Origin: Alienimonas californiensis
GTDB lineage: Bacteria; Planctomycetota; Planctomycetia; Planctomycetales; Planctomycetaceae
Direction of reading: 5' to 3'
Length of the DNA stretch: 64,000 bases
Assembly (NCBI RefSeq): GCF_007743815.1
Contig: NZ_CP036265.1
Location: forward strand, 3,924,823 to 3,988,822
In this document: piece by piece, positions 34,877 through 42,995 of the stretch
Layout: every line of letters begins with the position of its first letter
Position numbering within the stretch: the first letter of the stretch is position 1
Position numbers and translations under genes: made by a program
Notes under the pieces: model-generated
Told to the model about the DNA's origin: nothing
What the model saw: the letters and a program-made list of their open reading frames with translations, nothing else
The model's database searches: none

Positions 34877-35497
34877 TTACTTCAGCGCGAACGGTTTCTC
34901 GCTCGCCTTGTCGCCGCCGATGCTGGCGCGGAAGGCGTCGACCTGGGCGTCCACGGTCTTCGACGGGCCGGCCATTTTCAGGAAGTAGTTGCCCTGACCC
35001 GGCACGGCGACGATCGCGGCGAGCATGCGGGAATCCGGCTGCCGCTTGGTTTTGCCCATCATCGGGGGGCCGTCCGGGGCGTTCCAGACGCCGCTGGCGT
35101 CCAGCAGCTTGTAGGCGCCCTCACGGCCCTTGCCCTGCACCACGGTCACTTTGCGGCCCTCTTCGACGAACTGGTCGGCCCAACGCTGGAGGTTGTCCGC
35201 GTCCGAGCCGCCGAAGCCGCCGAAGACCGTCAGTTCCGTCTCGTCCTTCACCCCCTCGGGGGCCGGGATCGTGAACTGGGCCAGTCGCAGGCGGTTGGCG
35301 GCGGGCTCCTTCTTCCACGTTTCCGGCACCGTCAGCGTGAGATCGCCGGCGGCGACCTCGACCGTCTTCGGCTCGCCCTCCTCCGGCTCTTGGGCGGGCG
35401 CCGCGGTCTCCGGCAGGCAGACGGCGGCGGCCAGTCCGAGCAGCGCCCACTTCGAGGCGCGCCGAGCGGCGGAGGAGGTCAGGCGAGGGCGGAACAT
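34877..35497 (-). CDS. Secreted protein of unknown function
   Basis: A 206-residue exported protein with signal peptide (KWALLGLAAAVCLPETAAPA) and a following beta-rich domain: KTVEVAAGDLTLTVPETWKK, FTIPAPEGVKDETELTVFGG, AYKLLDASGVWNAPDG and VPGQGNYFLKMAGPSKTVDA. The pattern of a short beta sheet with an internal PETWK motif recurs in planctomycete predicted signal-peptide proteins. Its first 19 bases overlap the end of murA, so translational coupling is likely. Function unknown. Confidence 0.75.
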   Translation of the reverse strand: MFRPRLTSSAARRASKWALLGLAAAVCLPETAAPAQEPEEGEPKTVEVAAGDLTLTVPETWKKEPAANRLRLAQFTIPAPEGVKDETELTVFGGFGGSDADNLQRWADQFVEEGRKVTVVQGKGREGAYKLLDASGVWNAPDGPPMMGKTKRQPDSRMLAAIVAVPGQGNYFLKMAGPSKTVDAQVDAFRASIGGDKASEKPFALK

Positions 35498-36993
35498 GCG
35501 GAGGTCTCCGGGGAAACGGGGCGAGTTCGGCCCAGTATCCGCCGGGGTCCCGCCGGCCGCCACCCGCCGCGTCCCGGCCGGGCCGCGGGCCGTTTCCCGA
35601 CGCGCCAGTTCGGGGCGCCCAACGTCGCGCCCAACGCCCGTAGCTTCTCCGCCGGGCGTTCGTAGCCCCGCAGCAGCACCGAGGCCCGGCCGATGCGGCT
35701 GGAACCTTCCGCGGCGAGGGCGGCGATCAGCAGGGCGGCGGCGGCCCGCAGGTCCGGGGCGTGCACTTCGCCGCCGTGCAGGTCGCCGCCGGTGATCACC
35801 GCGGTCGCGCCGGCCCGCTCGACCGAGGCGTGAAAGCGGGGCAGGCGGCTGAGGTGGGCGTTGCGATCGGGGAATACGTCGTCCGTCAGCAGACTGGTGC
35901 CGTCGGCGACGGCGGCCAACGCGGCCAGTTGGGGCAACACGTCCGTCGGCAGGCCGGGGAAAGCGGCGGAGCGCACCTCGAACGCGGTCGGGCGCCCGCA
36001 GGAGTCCACACGGATCGACCGATGGCCCGCGGAACCACAGATCGAGACCCGGGCGCCGCTGGCCCGCAGGGCGGCGGCCACCGCGGCGACTTCGGAGGGC
36101 TCCACGCCGTCGACAACGATTCGGCCGCCGGTGGCGGCGGCGGCGATCATCCAGGTGGCGGCCTCAATGCGGTCGCCCGGCACCACGGCGGCGGGGCAGC
36201 GGCCGCTCACGCCCCGCAGGCGCCGCACGCCGGTGACGGTGAGGACGTCCGTGCCGAGGCCCTCGATCCGGGCGCCGGCGGCGTTCAGCAACTCGCCCAC
36301 CGCGACGACTTCCGGCTCCCGGGCGGCGCCGTGTAACACGGACACGCCGTCGGCAATCGCCGCGGCGCACAGGGCGTTCGCGGTGCCGGTGACCGTCGGC
36401 GCCGGCGGCAGGCCGGGGGCCGGGGGAGCGGAAAGATAAATCTCCGCGCCCCTCAGCCGATCCACGGAGACCGTCACGCCGCCGTGGTCCCGGGCGACGG
36501 TCGCCCCTAGCGCCTCGAAGGCGGCGAGGTGCCGGTCGATCGGGCGGGGGCCGAGGTCGCAGCCGCCGACGGTCGCCAACCGCACCGAGCCGCCGCCGGA
36601 CATCGCGCAGCGGGCGAGCAGCGGGCCGAGCAGACAGACGGCCCCCCGCATCGCGGCGACGCGTCCGGGGCTGGGCTCGAACGGCCGGTCGCCGGGACGG
36701 ACGTGGGCGGCGTCGATCCGCACCGTGCCGCGGTCGTCCTCGACGCTCGCCCCCAGCCCGCGGAGCAGTTCCAGCATCAGGCCGGTGTCGGTCAGGTCCG
36801 GCACCCGTCGCAGCGTGGTGGGGCCGTCCGTCAGCAGGGCGGCGGCGAGCATCGGGAGGGCGGCGTTCTTCGAACCGCCAACCCGGACCCGACCCCGCAA
36901 CGGGGTCCCGCCGGTTACGGCCAGCGTGCCAGTTCGACCAATATCGCTGGACCGCTTCATGCTGCGCAGCGTTGCCGTCGGGAATGCGTCCAT
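35479..36993 (-). CDS. murA: UDP-N-acetylglucosamine 1-carboxyvinyltransferase
   Basis: A 504-residue enzyme that adds enolpyruvate to UDP-GlcNAc, the first committed step of peptidoglycan synthesis. Substrate-binding GGSKNAALP with Lys 42, catalytic Cys 145 in TVGGCDLGPRP, and GYERPAEKLRALGA are intact, so it is the fosfomycin-sensitive Cys type. An N-terminal leader of about 20 residues and a 45-residue Arg/Pro-rich C-terminal tail make it longer than the usual 420 residues. The start at 36993 is fixed by GAGGAG 7 bases upstream; an internal ATG at 36960 has no such site. It shows that this organism makes peptidoglycan. Confidence 0.95.
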   Translation of the reverse strand: MDAFPTATLRSMKRSSDIGRTGTLAVTGGTPLRGRVRVGGSKNAALPMLAAALLTDGPTTLRRVPDLTDTGLMLELLRGLGASVEDDRGTVRIDAAHVRPGDRPFEPSPGRVAAMRGAVCLLGPLLARCAMSGGGSVRLATVGGCDLGPRPIDRHLAAFEALGATVARDHGGVTVSVDRLRGAEIYLSAPPAPGLPPAPTVTGTANALCAAAIADGVSVLHGAAREPEVVAVGELLNAAGARIEGLGTDVLTVTGVRRLRGVSGRCPAAVVPGDRIEAATWMIAAAATGGRIVVDGVEPSEVAAVAAALRASGARVSICGSAGHRSIRVDSCGRPTAFEVRSAAFPGLPTDVLPQLAALAAVADGTSLLTDDVFPDRNAHLSRLPRFHASVERAGATAVITGGDLHGGEVHAPDLRAAAALLIAALAAEGSSRIGRASVLLRGYERPAEKLRALGATLGAPNWRVGKRPAARPGRGGWRPAGPRRILGRTRPVSPETSACSALA

Positions 36994-37000
36994 CCTTGGA

Positions 37001-37006
37001 CTCCTC
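37001..37006 (-). promoter_or_regulatory. Ribosome binding site of murA
   Basis: GAGGAG on the minus strand, 7 bases before the ATG at 36993. It decides between this ATG and the one at 36960. Confidence 0.75.
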
Positions 37007-37089
37007 TGAGGGTGTGTTCCGTCCGCCAAGATACTACGCGCGCCAGGAGATTCCCCACAAGGGGTTACCGATTTCACCCGGGAGTTTCC

Positions 37090-38259
37090 TCAGGAGAGCA
37101 ACGCCGTCACCGCCTCCGCGGCGGCGTCGATCTCCGCGGGGGTGGTGAACGGGCCGACGGAAAAGCGAACGGCCCCGCCTTCCGCCCGCGTGCCGTATCG
37201 GGCGTGGGCGCCGGGGGCGCAGTGCAGGCCGGCCCGGCACTCGACGCCGAAGCTGGCGTCCAGCACGGCGGCGGCCTCCATCGATTCCCACCCCGGCAGC
37301 GTCACAGAGACCAGCCCGCACCGCTGGGCGGCGTCCGGCGGGCCGAGAATCCGCACGCCGGGCAGGGCGGCGAGGCGGTCGATCAGCCGGCCGAGGCACT
37401 CGACCGAGCGGGCGTGCAACGCCCCGACGCCTTCCCCCTCGATCCACTCGACCGCCGCCAGCAGCCCGGCGATGCCCGGCAGGTTGGGCGTACCGGGTTC
37501 CAACCGGTGCGGCAGTTCGGCGGGCATGTCGTCCCCGCCGCCGCCGCCCGTGCCGCCCAGCCGGGTGGGGGTGAGGCGCCGTTCGGCTCGTTCGCCGACG
37601 ATCAGCACGCCCACGCCCGGCGGGCCGAGCAGCCCCTTGTGGGCGCCGGTCGCCAGTAGGTCCACGCCCCAGCCGTCGACGTCGATCGGCACGTGCCCCG
37701 CGGTCTGGCAGGCATCGAGCAGCAGCAAGGCGCCCCGCTCCCGGCAGACGGCAGCCAATTCGGCGACCGGCTGAACCGTGCCGACGACGTTCGAACCGTG
37801 CGACAGCGCCACCAACGGAGCGGCCGGCGGCGCGGACAGCAGCGCGTCGAGTTCGTCCGGCCGGTACAGCCCGTCTTCGTCACTCGAGAGCGTCGACAGG
37901 ACGCCGCCGCCCCCCCGCAGCGCCGCCAGCGGCCGCGTGACGGAGGTGTGCTCCAGGTCGCCGACGACCGCGTGCTCGCCCGGCTTCAGCAGACCGAACA
38001 GAGCGAGGTTGAGGGCGTCGGTCCCGCCGGCGGTGAAGACGATCCGGTCCGGCGAACCGACGCCCAGCAGCCGGGCGACGGCGCTGCGGCAGCGGGTCAA
38101 CAGAGCGGCGGCCTCCGCCCCGCGGCGGGTGTTGCCGCGGCCGGGGGAGGGCAATTCCAGCGCCGCCCGCACGGCGTCGGCGACGCCGGGGGCTTTTGGC
38201 AAGCTGGTCGCCGCGTGGTCGAGGTAGACGGTCTGCACGGCGGCCGCCCTCAGTTCCAC
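37090..38259 (-). CDS. Cysteine desulfurase (class V aminotransferase)
   Basis: A 389-residue PLP enzyme releasing sulfur from cysteine as a persulfide. MELRAAAVQTVYLDHAATS starts the fold; the PLP lysine is Lys 208 in GAHKGLLGPPG; the persulfide cysteine is Cys 347 in AGLHCAPGAH, a loop typical of the SufS-like TIGR01977 branch. No sufE, sufBCD or iscU lies nearby. Its start overlaps the end of the LON-domain gene by 10 bases. Downstream is murA after a gap of about 96 bases. Confidence 0.92.
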   Translation of the reverse strand: MELRAAAVQTVYLDHAATSLPKAPGVADAVRAALELPSPGRGNTRRGAEAAALLTRCRSAVARLLGVGSPDRIVFTAGGTDALNLALFGLLKPGEHAVVGDLEHTSVTRPLAALRGGGGVLSTLSSDEDGLYRPDELDALLSAPPAAPLVALSHGSNVVGTVQPVAELAAVCRERGALLLLDACQTAGHVPIDVDGWGVDLLATGAHKGLLGPPGVGVLIVGERAERRLTPTRLGGTGGGGGDDMPAELPHRLEPGTPNLPGIAGLLAAVEWIEGEGVGALHARSVECLGRLIDRLAALPGVRILGPPDAAQRCGLVSVTLPGWESMEAAAVLDASFGVECRAGLHCAPGAHARYGTRAEGGAVRFSVGPFTTPAEIDAAAEAVTALLS

Positions 38260-39158
38260 TGCGGGTCGGCCATGCCCGTGCGGCCCGTCTTGAACCCGGC
38301 CTTCACGAGGTGCCGCCGCAGGTGACGGAGCACCACGTCGGTGCGGACGTCCGGGTCGGTCTGGTCCAGCAGTTCCTGGGATTCGTCCGGCGAGAGCTGC
38401 AACACGCTCGCCACCACGTCGCAGACCATCCCCGGCGTCACGCAGCGGCCGAAAGCCCGCGCGAGGACGTCCGGCAGGTCGACGTCCGGGAACAGGCCGA
38501 CGAACCGATCGGTGATCTGTTTGGTGCGGGCGGGGCGGTCGAGGTCCGGGCGGGGGCCGCAGCAGTCCGGCAGCGGGGCCACGGCGGCGAGGCGGTAGCC
38601 GGCTTCGGTCACCCGTTCGCTCTTCACGGCGGCCCGGACGACGCCCCGCAGCACGATGTGGAAGCGGCCGTCGGGTAGTTCCTGCTCCGCGACGATCTTA
38701 CCGATGCAGACCGTGTCGTGGATCGGCGAGCGGTCGCTCTCGGTGACGGAGTCCTCGCCATGCGTCAGTTCGGTGTCGAACCCCTCCCGCAGCCGGGCCA
38801 TCGCGATCAGCCGCTCGCCGCGACGGCCCGCCCGGACCGGCCCGCCCGGTTCGTCCCACGCTTCTAGGCCGAGGGCGTCGCGGGTCATGGCCCGGTACCG
38901 CGGCTCGAACACGTGCAGCGGGAGCAGGGTGTGAGGGAAGAACACGCACCCCGGCAGCGGGAACAGCGGCACCTTGCCGCTGAAGTCGCGGGGCAGACGC
39001 TCCGGCCCCTTGGTGGCGTGGGGCGCGATGGGTTCAGGCACGCCGCAGTCGTCGTCGTCCTCGCCGGAGCCGCGGCCAGCCCCGTCGTCGCCGCTCCGGC
39101 CCGACAGACCGCCCCCGGGGCGGTCGTCGTCGTCGGGGGGGAAGTCGGGGGGCGTCAT
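38250..39158 (-). CDS. LON substrate-binding-domain protein
   Basis: A 302-residue protein made of an acidic 50-residue N-terminal segment, then a LON N-terminal (substrate-binding) domain: KVPLFPLPGCVFFPHTLLPL, HVFEPRYRAMTRDAL and GRFHIVLRGVVRA. It lacks the AAA+ ATPase and protease parts of Lon, as do many stand-alone LON-domain proteins whose role is unclear. The ATG at 39158 gives MTPPDFPPDDDDRPGGG. It is divergent from nth and overlaps the cysteine desulfurase gene downstream by 10 bases. Confidence 0.9.
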   Translation of the reverse strand: MTPPDFPPDDDDRPGGGLSGRSGDDGAGRGSGEDDDDCGVPEPIAPHATKGPERLPRDFSGKVPLFPLPGCVFFPHTLLPLHVFEPRYRAMTRDALGLEAWDEPGGPVRAGRRGERLIAMARLREGFDTELTHGEDSVTESDRSPIHDTVCIGKIVAEQELPDGRFHIVLRGVVRAAVKSERVTEAGYRLAAVAPLPDCCGPRPDLDRPARTKQITDRFVGLFPDVDLPDVLARAFGRCVTPGMVCDVVASVLQLSPDESQELLDQTDPDVRTDVVLRHLRRHLVKAGFKTGRTGMADPQWN

Positions 39159-39256
39159 TCGTGCGGCGTCGGCGTGGCGGGCGTTGAAGCGTAGACGCCC
39201 GCCGGATTCTGACACCGGCCTCGGAACGATCGGACGACGGTTGCTAGGTTGCGGCG

Positions 39257-39931
39257 ATGCCTTCTGCCCCTCCACCCGACGCCCCTGCCGAGCGCCGCGT
39301 GCGCACCGTACTCAGCCGCCTGAAGGCTGCGTATCCGGTCGCGGAGTGCGCGCTGCATCACGAGTCGCCCTTCCAACTGCTGGCCGCGACGATTCTCTCC
39401 GCCCAGTGCACCGACGCCCGGGTGAACCAGACGACGCCCGCCCTGTTCGCCCGCTTCCCGGACGCCCCCGCCCTGGCCACGGCGGACGTGAAGGAGGTTG
39501 AAACCTTGGTGCAGAGCTGCGGGTTCTTCCGCTCCAAGGCGAAGAACCTCGTGGGGATGGCGACCGCCCTGGTGGAGCGGCACGGCGGGGAGGTGCCCCG
39601 GCGGCTGGAGGACCTCGTGACGTTGCCCGGCGTGGGGCGGAAGACAGCGAACGTGGTGCTGGGCGTCTGCTTCGGGATCGCGGAGGGGGTGGTGGTGGAC
39701 ACGCACGTCGGCCGGATCAGCCGCCGGCTGGCCTTCACCACGGAGTCGGACGCCGTGAAGGCGGAGCGGGATCTCTGCGAACTGCTGCCGAGATCGCGGT
39801 GGGTGAGTTTCTCGCACCGCCTGATCCTGCACGGCCGCAGCGTGTGCGACGCGCGTAAGCCGCGGTGCGGGGAGTGCGTGTTGCGGTCCGTCTGCCCGCG
39901 AGTGGGGGTGGGAGGGACAGGGGAGGAGTGA
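39257..39931 (+). CDS. nth: Endonuclease III
   Basis: A 224-residue base-excision-repair glycosylase/AP lyase. Helix-hairpin-helix [15 protein letters not shown] with catalytic Lys, catalytic Asp in [13 protein letters not shown], and the 4Fe-4S site C-x6-C-x2-C-x5-C in [18 protein letters not shown] are intact. The last residues (VGVGGTGEE) are encoded within an inverted-repeat arm, so the C-terminus may have been captured from repeat sequence. Confidence 0.95.
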   Translation: MPSAPPPDAPAERRVRTVLSRLKAAYPVAECALHHESPFQLLAATILSAQCTDARVNQTTPALFARFPDAPALATADVKEVETLVQSCGFFRSKAKNLVGMATALVERHGGEVPRRLEDLVTLPGVGRKTANVVLGVCFGIAEGVVVDTHVGRISRRLAFTTESDAVKAERDLCELLPRSRWVSFSHRLILHGRSVCDARKPRCGECVLRSVCPRVGVGGTGEE

Positions 39932-40017
39932 GGAGTGAGGGGGGAGGAGTGGACGAATCGGCCGCGTCACGCCGACAGGGACGAACCCCTCTCCCTCCTC
40001 ACCCCTCCCTCCTCCCC
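39920..40017. repeat. Inverted repeat spanning the nth-dcd junction
   Basis: Arms 39920-39950 and 39987-40017 are inverted repeats with 25 of 31 positions identical. Each arm is a run of ggagtga/gggagg words. The left arm overlaps the nth stop codon and the right arm ends 3 bases before the TTG of dcd, so the hairpin lies over the likely ribosome-binding region of dcd. Confidence 0.65.
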
Positions 40018-40020
40018 GCC

Positions 40021-40596
40021 TTGATCCTCACCGGCCCCGCGATCGAAGCCCGGCGGCAGCGCGGAGACATCATCATCGACCCCTATCTCCCCGAGCGGCT
40101 CAACCCGAACAGCTACAACCTGAGCCTGCACGACGAGTTGTTGGTCTACGACGACCTGGAACTCGATATGGCGAAGCCGGCCCGCTACACGCGGCACCGG
40201 ATTCCGAAGGAGGGGCTGATGCTGGCCCCGCACCGGCTCTATCTGGCCCGCACCGTGGAGCGGACGGAGACCCGGAATCTCGTGCCGATGCTCGAGGGCC
40301 GCAGCAGCGTGGGGCGGCTGGGCCTGTTCATTCACGTCACCGCGGGCTTCGGCGACGTGGGCTTCTGCGGGTTCTGGACGCTGGAGATGTTCTGCGTCCA
40401 GCCGGTGCGAATCTACGCCGGCGTGGAGATCGGCCAGATCTTCTATCACACCCTCGAAGGCGAGCCGCTGAACTACGCCGAGGCCCCCGGCGCCGGCGGC
40501 AAGTACCAGCACAACCGCGACATCCAGCCAAGCCTGCTGTACCGCGAGTTCCAGCAGGACCCGCAGGGCGAATTATTCGAGCACGCGGGCGGCTGA
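40021..40596 (+). CDS. dcd: dCTP deaminase
   Basis: A 191-residue trimeric enzyme making dUTP from dCTP (or dUMP if bifunctional). The family core is present: MLAPHRLYLARTVERTET, EGRSSVGRLGLFIHVTAGFG, and FCGFWTLEMF carrying the catalytic Glu, then GVEIGQIFYHTLEG. The usual DPGF triplet before the Glu reads GDVGF. The TTG at 40021 gives MILTGPAIEARRQRGDIIID, the standard start. It converges with ligA, 9 bases between stops. Confidence 0.93.
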   Translation: MILTGPAIEARRQRGDIIIDPYLPERLNPNSYNLSLHDELLVYDDLELDMAKPARYTRHRIPKEGLMLAPHRLYLARTVERTETRNLVPMLEGRSSVGRLGLFIHVTAGFGDVGFCGFWTLEMFCVQPVRIYAGVEIGQIFYHTLEGEPLNYAEAPGAGGKYQHNRDIQPSLLYREFQQDPQGELFEHAGG

Positions 40597-40605
40597 CAGG
40601 CGGCG

Positions 40606-42822
40606 CTAGCCGTCCGCGGCGGGGGACTCTGCGACTCCGGCGGGCAGGCCGATCAGGTCCGCGAATTGGTCCTCGGTCAGCACCGGCACGCCGGCCTTCT
40701 CCGCCTTTTCCAGCTTGGAACCGGCCCGGGTGCCGGCGACGAGGTAGTCGGTCCGTTTGCTGACGGACGAACTCGCCTTGCCGCCGTGCTGCCGGATGAG
40801 CTCTTCGATCTCGTCCCGTTTGAAGCGGTTCAGCGTGCCGGTGACGACGACGCTTTTGCCGCCCAGCGCCCCCGCGGCCTCCGCTTTGGGTTTCTTCTCG
40901 GCCTCGCTGCCGAGGTTCAGGCCGAGGGCGCGGAATTCCTCGACCGTCGCCCGGTTGGCCGGGTCGGCGAACCAGGCGGACAGGCTGGCGGCAATCACCC
41001 CGCCGATCTCCTCCGTGGCGGCGAGGCTGTCCGCGTCGTGCCGCATGATCTCGTCCAGCGTGCCGAACTCGTTCGCCAGCGCCCGCGAAACCGTGTTGCC
41101 GACGTGCCGGATATTCAGGCTCGTCAGCAAGCGCCAGAGCGGCCGCGATTTGCTCGCTTCCAACCCCACCAGCAGGTTGTCCACGCTCGTCTCGCCCATC
41201 CGTTCCAGGGCGAGCAACTCCTCGCGGCGGTCTTTCAGGCGGTAGAGGTCCGGCAGGCTCGTCACGAGGCCGCTGGTCAGCAGGGCGTCGATCAGCTTCT
41301 CGCCCAGGCCGTCCACGTCCATCGCCTTCCGGCTGGCGAAGTATTTGATGCTGCCCCGCAGGCGGCCCGGACAGGCTTCGTTGGGGCAGCGGAAATCGAC
41401 GCCGCCCTCCTCCCGCAGCAGCATCGAACCGCAGACCGGGCAGTCGACCGGAAAGCGGATCGGCGTTTCGGCTCCGGTGCGGGCCTCCAGTTCGACCCGC
41501 ACGACGTGGGGAATGATTTTGCCCGCCTTCTCCATCACGACGCGGTCGCCGATGCGCAAGTCGAGGCGCTCGATCTCGTCGCGGTTGTGCAGGCTGGCGC
41601 GGGAGACGGTGGTGCCGGCGATCTCCACCGGCTCCAGCGCCGCGACGGGCGTGACGCGGCCGGTTTTGCCCACCTGGAAGGTGACGTCCGTCAGCGTGGT
41701 CTCGGCCTCCCACTTCTCCCACTTGAAGGCCACCGCCCAGCGGGGCGACTTCGACCGCAGGCCCAGCGTCTCCCGTTGCGCGTGCGAATCGACCTTCACG
41801 ACGATGCCGTCGACCTCGAAGTCCAACTCGGGGACGGCCTCCACCATCTCCCCGATCGCCGCGACGAGGCCGGCCATGTCTACGGCGGTCCGCACCTGCG
41901 GGGTGGGGGCGATGCCCCACTCCCGGAGCCGGTCGAGGAACGCCCCGTGCGTGCCGAAGGCGGCGGCGTCTCCGCCGGTGACGTATCCGGTCCCGTGGCC
42001 GAGGAACCGCAGCTTCCGCTCAGCACAGAGCGTCGGGTCAAGCAGCTTCAGCGAACCCGCCGTGAGGTTCCGCGGGTTGGCGTAGACCTCGTCCCCGGCG
42101 GCCTGACGGGCGGCCCGCAGTTTGGCGAAGTCGCTGTTGCGGATGTAGGCCTCGCCGCGGACCTCGCACTCCTCCGGCACGTCCTCCCGGGAAGCGTCCA
42201 GCCGCAGCGGCACGCCGCCCAGCGTGCGGGCGTTGTGGGTCACGTCGTCCCCCCGCGAACCGTCGCCCCGCGTGACGGCCCGGGCCAGCAGGCCGCGTTC
42301 GTAGATCAGGGCGAGGGCCACGCCGTCGATCTTGTATTCCAGCAGATAGGTCACCGCCGGCTCCGGGAGCGCCTCGCCCTCGGCCGGTTCGACCCCGGCG
42401 GCTTTCGCCTCCGCGGCGGCCTGTTCCCGCAGGCGTTTGCGGACGCGGGCGTCCCACTCGGCCAGCCCGGTTTCGTCGTAGACGTTCTCCACCGAGAGCA
42501 TCGGCGTGCGGTGCTCGACGGTGACGAATCCCTCGATCGGCTCCCCGCCCACCCGCCGACTCGGGCTGTCCGCGGCGACCAGCTCCGGGAAGGACTCCTC
42601 CAGTTCGATCAGCCGCCGCATCAGGCGGTCGTACTCCCGGTCCGGGATCTCCGGCTTCGCTTCGACGTAGTACAGCCGGTTGTGGCGTCGCAGTTCCCTT
42701 CGCAGCGCCTCGACCTCCGCGGCAGGGTCGTCGGCGGCCGGATCATCGGCCGTGGGGTCGCTGGGAGACGGGGGCGGGTCGTCGGCGAAGGGGAGGCCGG
42801 CGGACGGGACGTTCGATGCCAA
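40606..42822 (-). CDS. ligA: NAD-dependent DNA ligase
   Basis: A 738-residue replicative ligase. Domains in order: Ia (RRELRRHNRLYYVEAKPEIP, about 41-60), adenylation domain with nucleophile Lys 164 in LEYKIDGVAL, OB fold (FQVGKTGRVTPVAALEPVEI), a four-Cys zinc finger (PVDCPVCGSMLL and FRCPNEACPG), helix-hairpin-helix repeats, and a C-terminal BRCT domain (GALGGKSVVVTGTLNRFKRD). A short acidic Pro-rich leader precedes domain Ia. The TTG at 42822 is chosen because GGAGG lies 5 bases before it; an upstream ATG at 42903 falls in a neighbouring terminator. Confidence 0.95.
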   Translation of the reverse strand: MASNVPSAGLPFADDPPPSPSDPTADDPAADDPAAEVEALRRELRRHNRLYYVEAKPEIPDREYDRLMRRLIELEESFPELVAADSPSRRVGGEPIEGFVTVEHRTPMLSVENVYDETGLAEWDARVRKRLREQAAAEAKAAGVEPAEGEALPEPAVTYLLEYKIDGVALALIYERGLLARAVTRGDGSRGDDVTHNARTLGGVPLRLDASREDVPEECEVRGEAYIRNSDFAKLRAARQAAGDEVYANPRNLTAGSLKLLDPTLCAERKLRFLGHGTGYVTGGDAAAFGTHGAFLDRLREWGIAPTPQVRTAVDMAGLVAAIGEMVEAVPELDFEVDGIVVKVDSHAQRETLGLRSKSPRWAVAFKWEKWEAETTLTDVTFQVGKTGRVTPVAALEPVEIAGTTVSRASLHNRDEIERLDLRIGDRVVMEKAGKIIPHVVRVELEARTGAETPIRFPVDCPVCGSMLLREEGGVDFRCPNEACPGRLRGSIKYFASRKAMDVDGLGEKLIDALLTSGLVTSLPDLYRLKDRREELLALERMGETSVDNLLVGLEASKSRPLWRLLTSLNIRHVGNTVSRALANEFGTLDEIMRHDADSLAATEEIGGVIAASLSAWFADPANRATVEEFRALGLNLGSEAEKKPKAEAAGALGGKSVVVTGTLNRFKRDEIEELIRQHGGKASSSVSKRTDYLVAGTRAGSKLEKAEKAGVPVLTEDQFADLIGLPAGVAESPAADG

Positions 42823-42827
42823 CGCGG

Positions 42828-42832
42828 CCTCC
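42828..42832 (-). promoter_or_regulatory. Ribosome binding site of ligA
   Basis: GGAGG on the minus strand, 5 bases before the TTG at 42822. It sets the ligA start at TTG rather than at the ATG at 42903. Confidence 0.65.
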
Positions 42833-42904
42833 GGTCGGAAGTGGTGGACGGGAGAATACCGTTTTGGCCTGCTTCGGGAACAGCGATCCTGCGGCCGGCG
42901 CATG

Positions 42905-42936
42905 AAAAAACGGACCCGCCCCGGGGGGCGAGTCCG
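42905..42936 (-). terminator. Intrinsic terminator of the Cys/Ser/Tyr repeat protein gene
   Basis: On the minus strand a 10-bp stem (42936-42927 with 42920-42911, one mismatch) with a GC loop is followed by six T residues (42910-42905). It lies 60 bases after the stop of the repeat-protein gene. A second GC stem (about 42947-42982) precedes it. Confidence 0.85.
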
Positions 42937-42995
42937 TGAAGATTCGCCCCGCCGATCGATCGCTCCGCGAGCGAGAATCGGCGGGGTCGCGGGAT

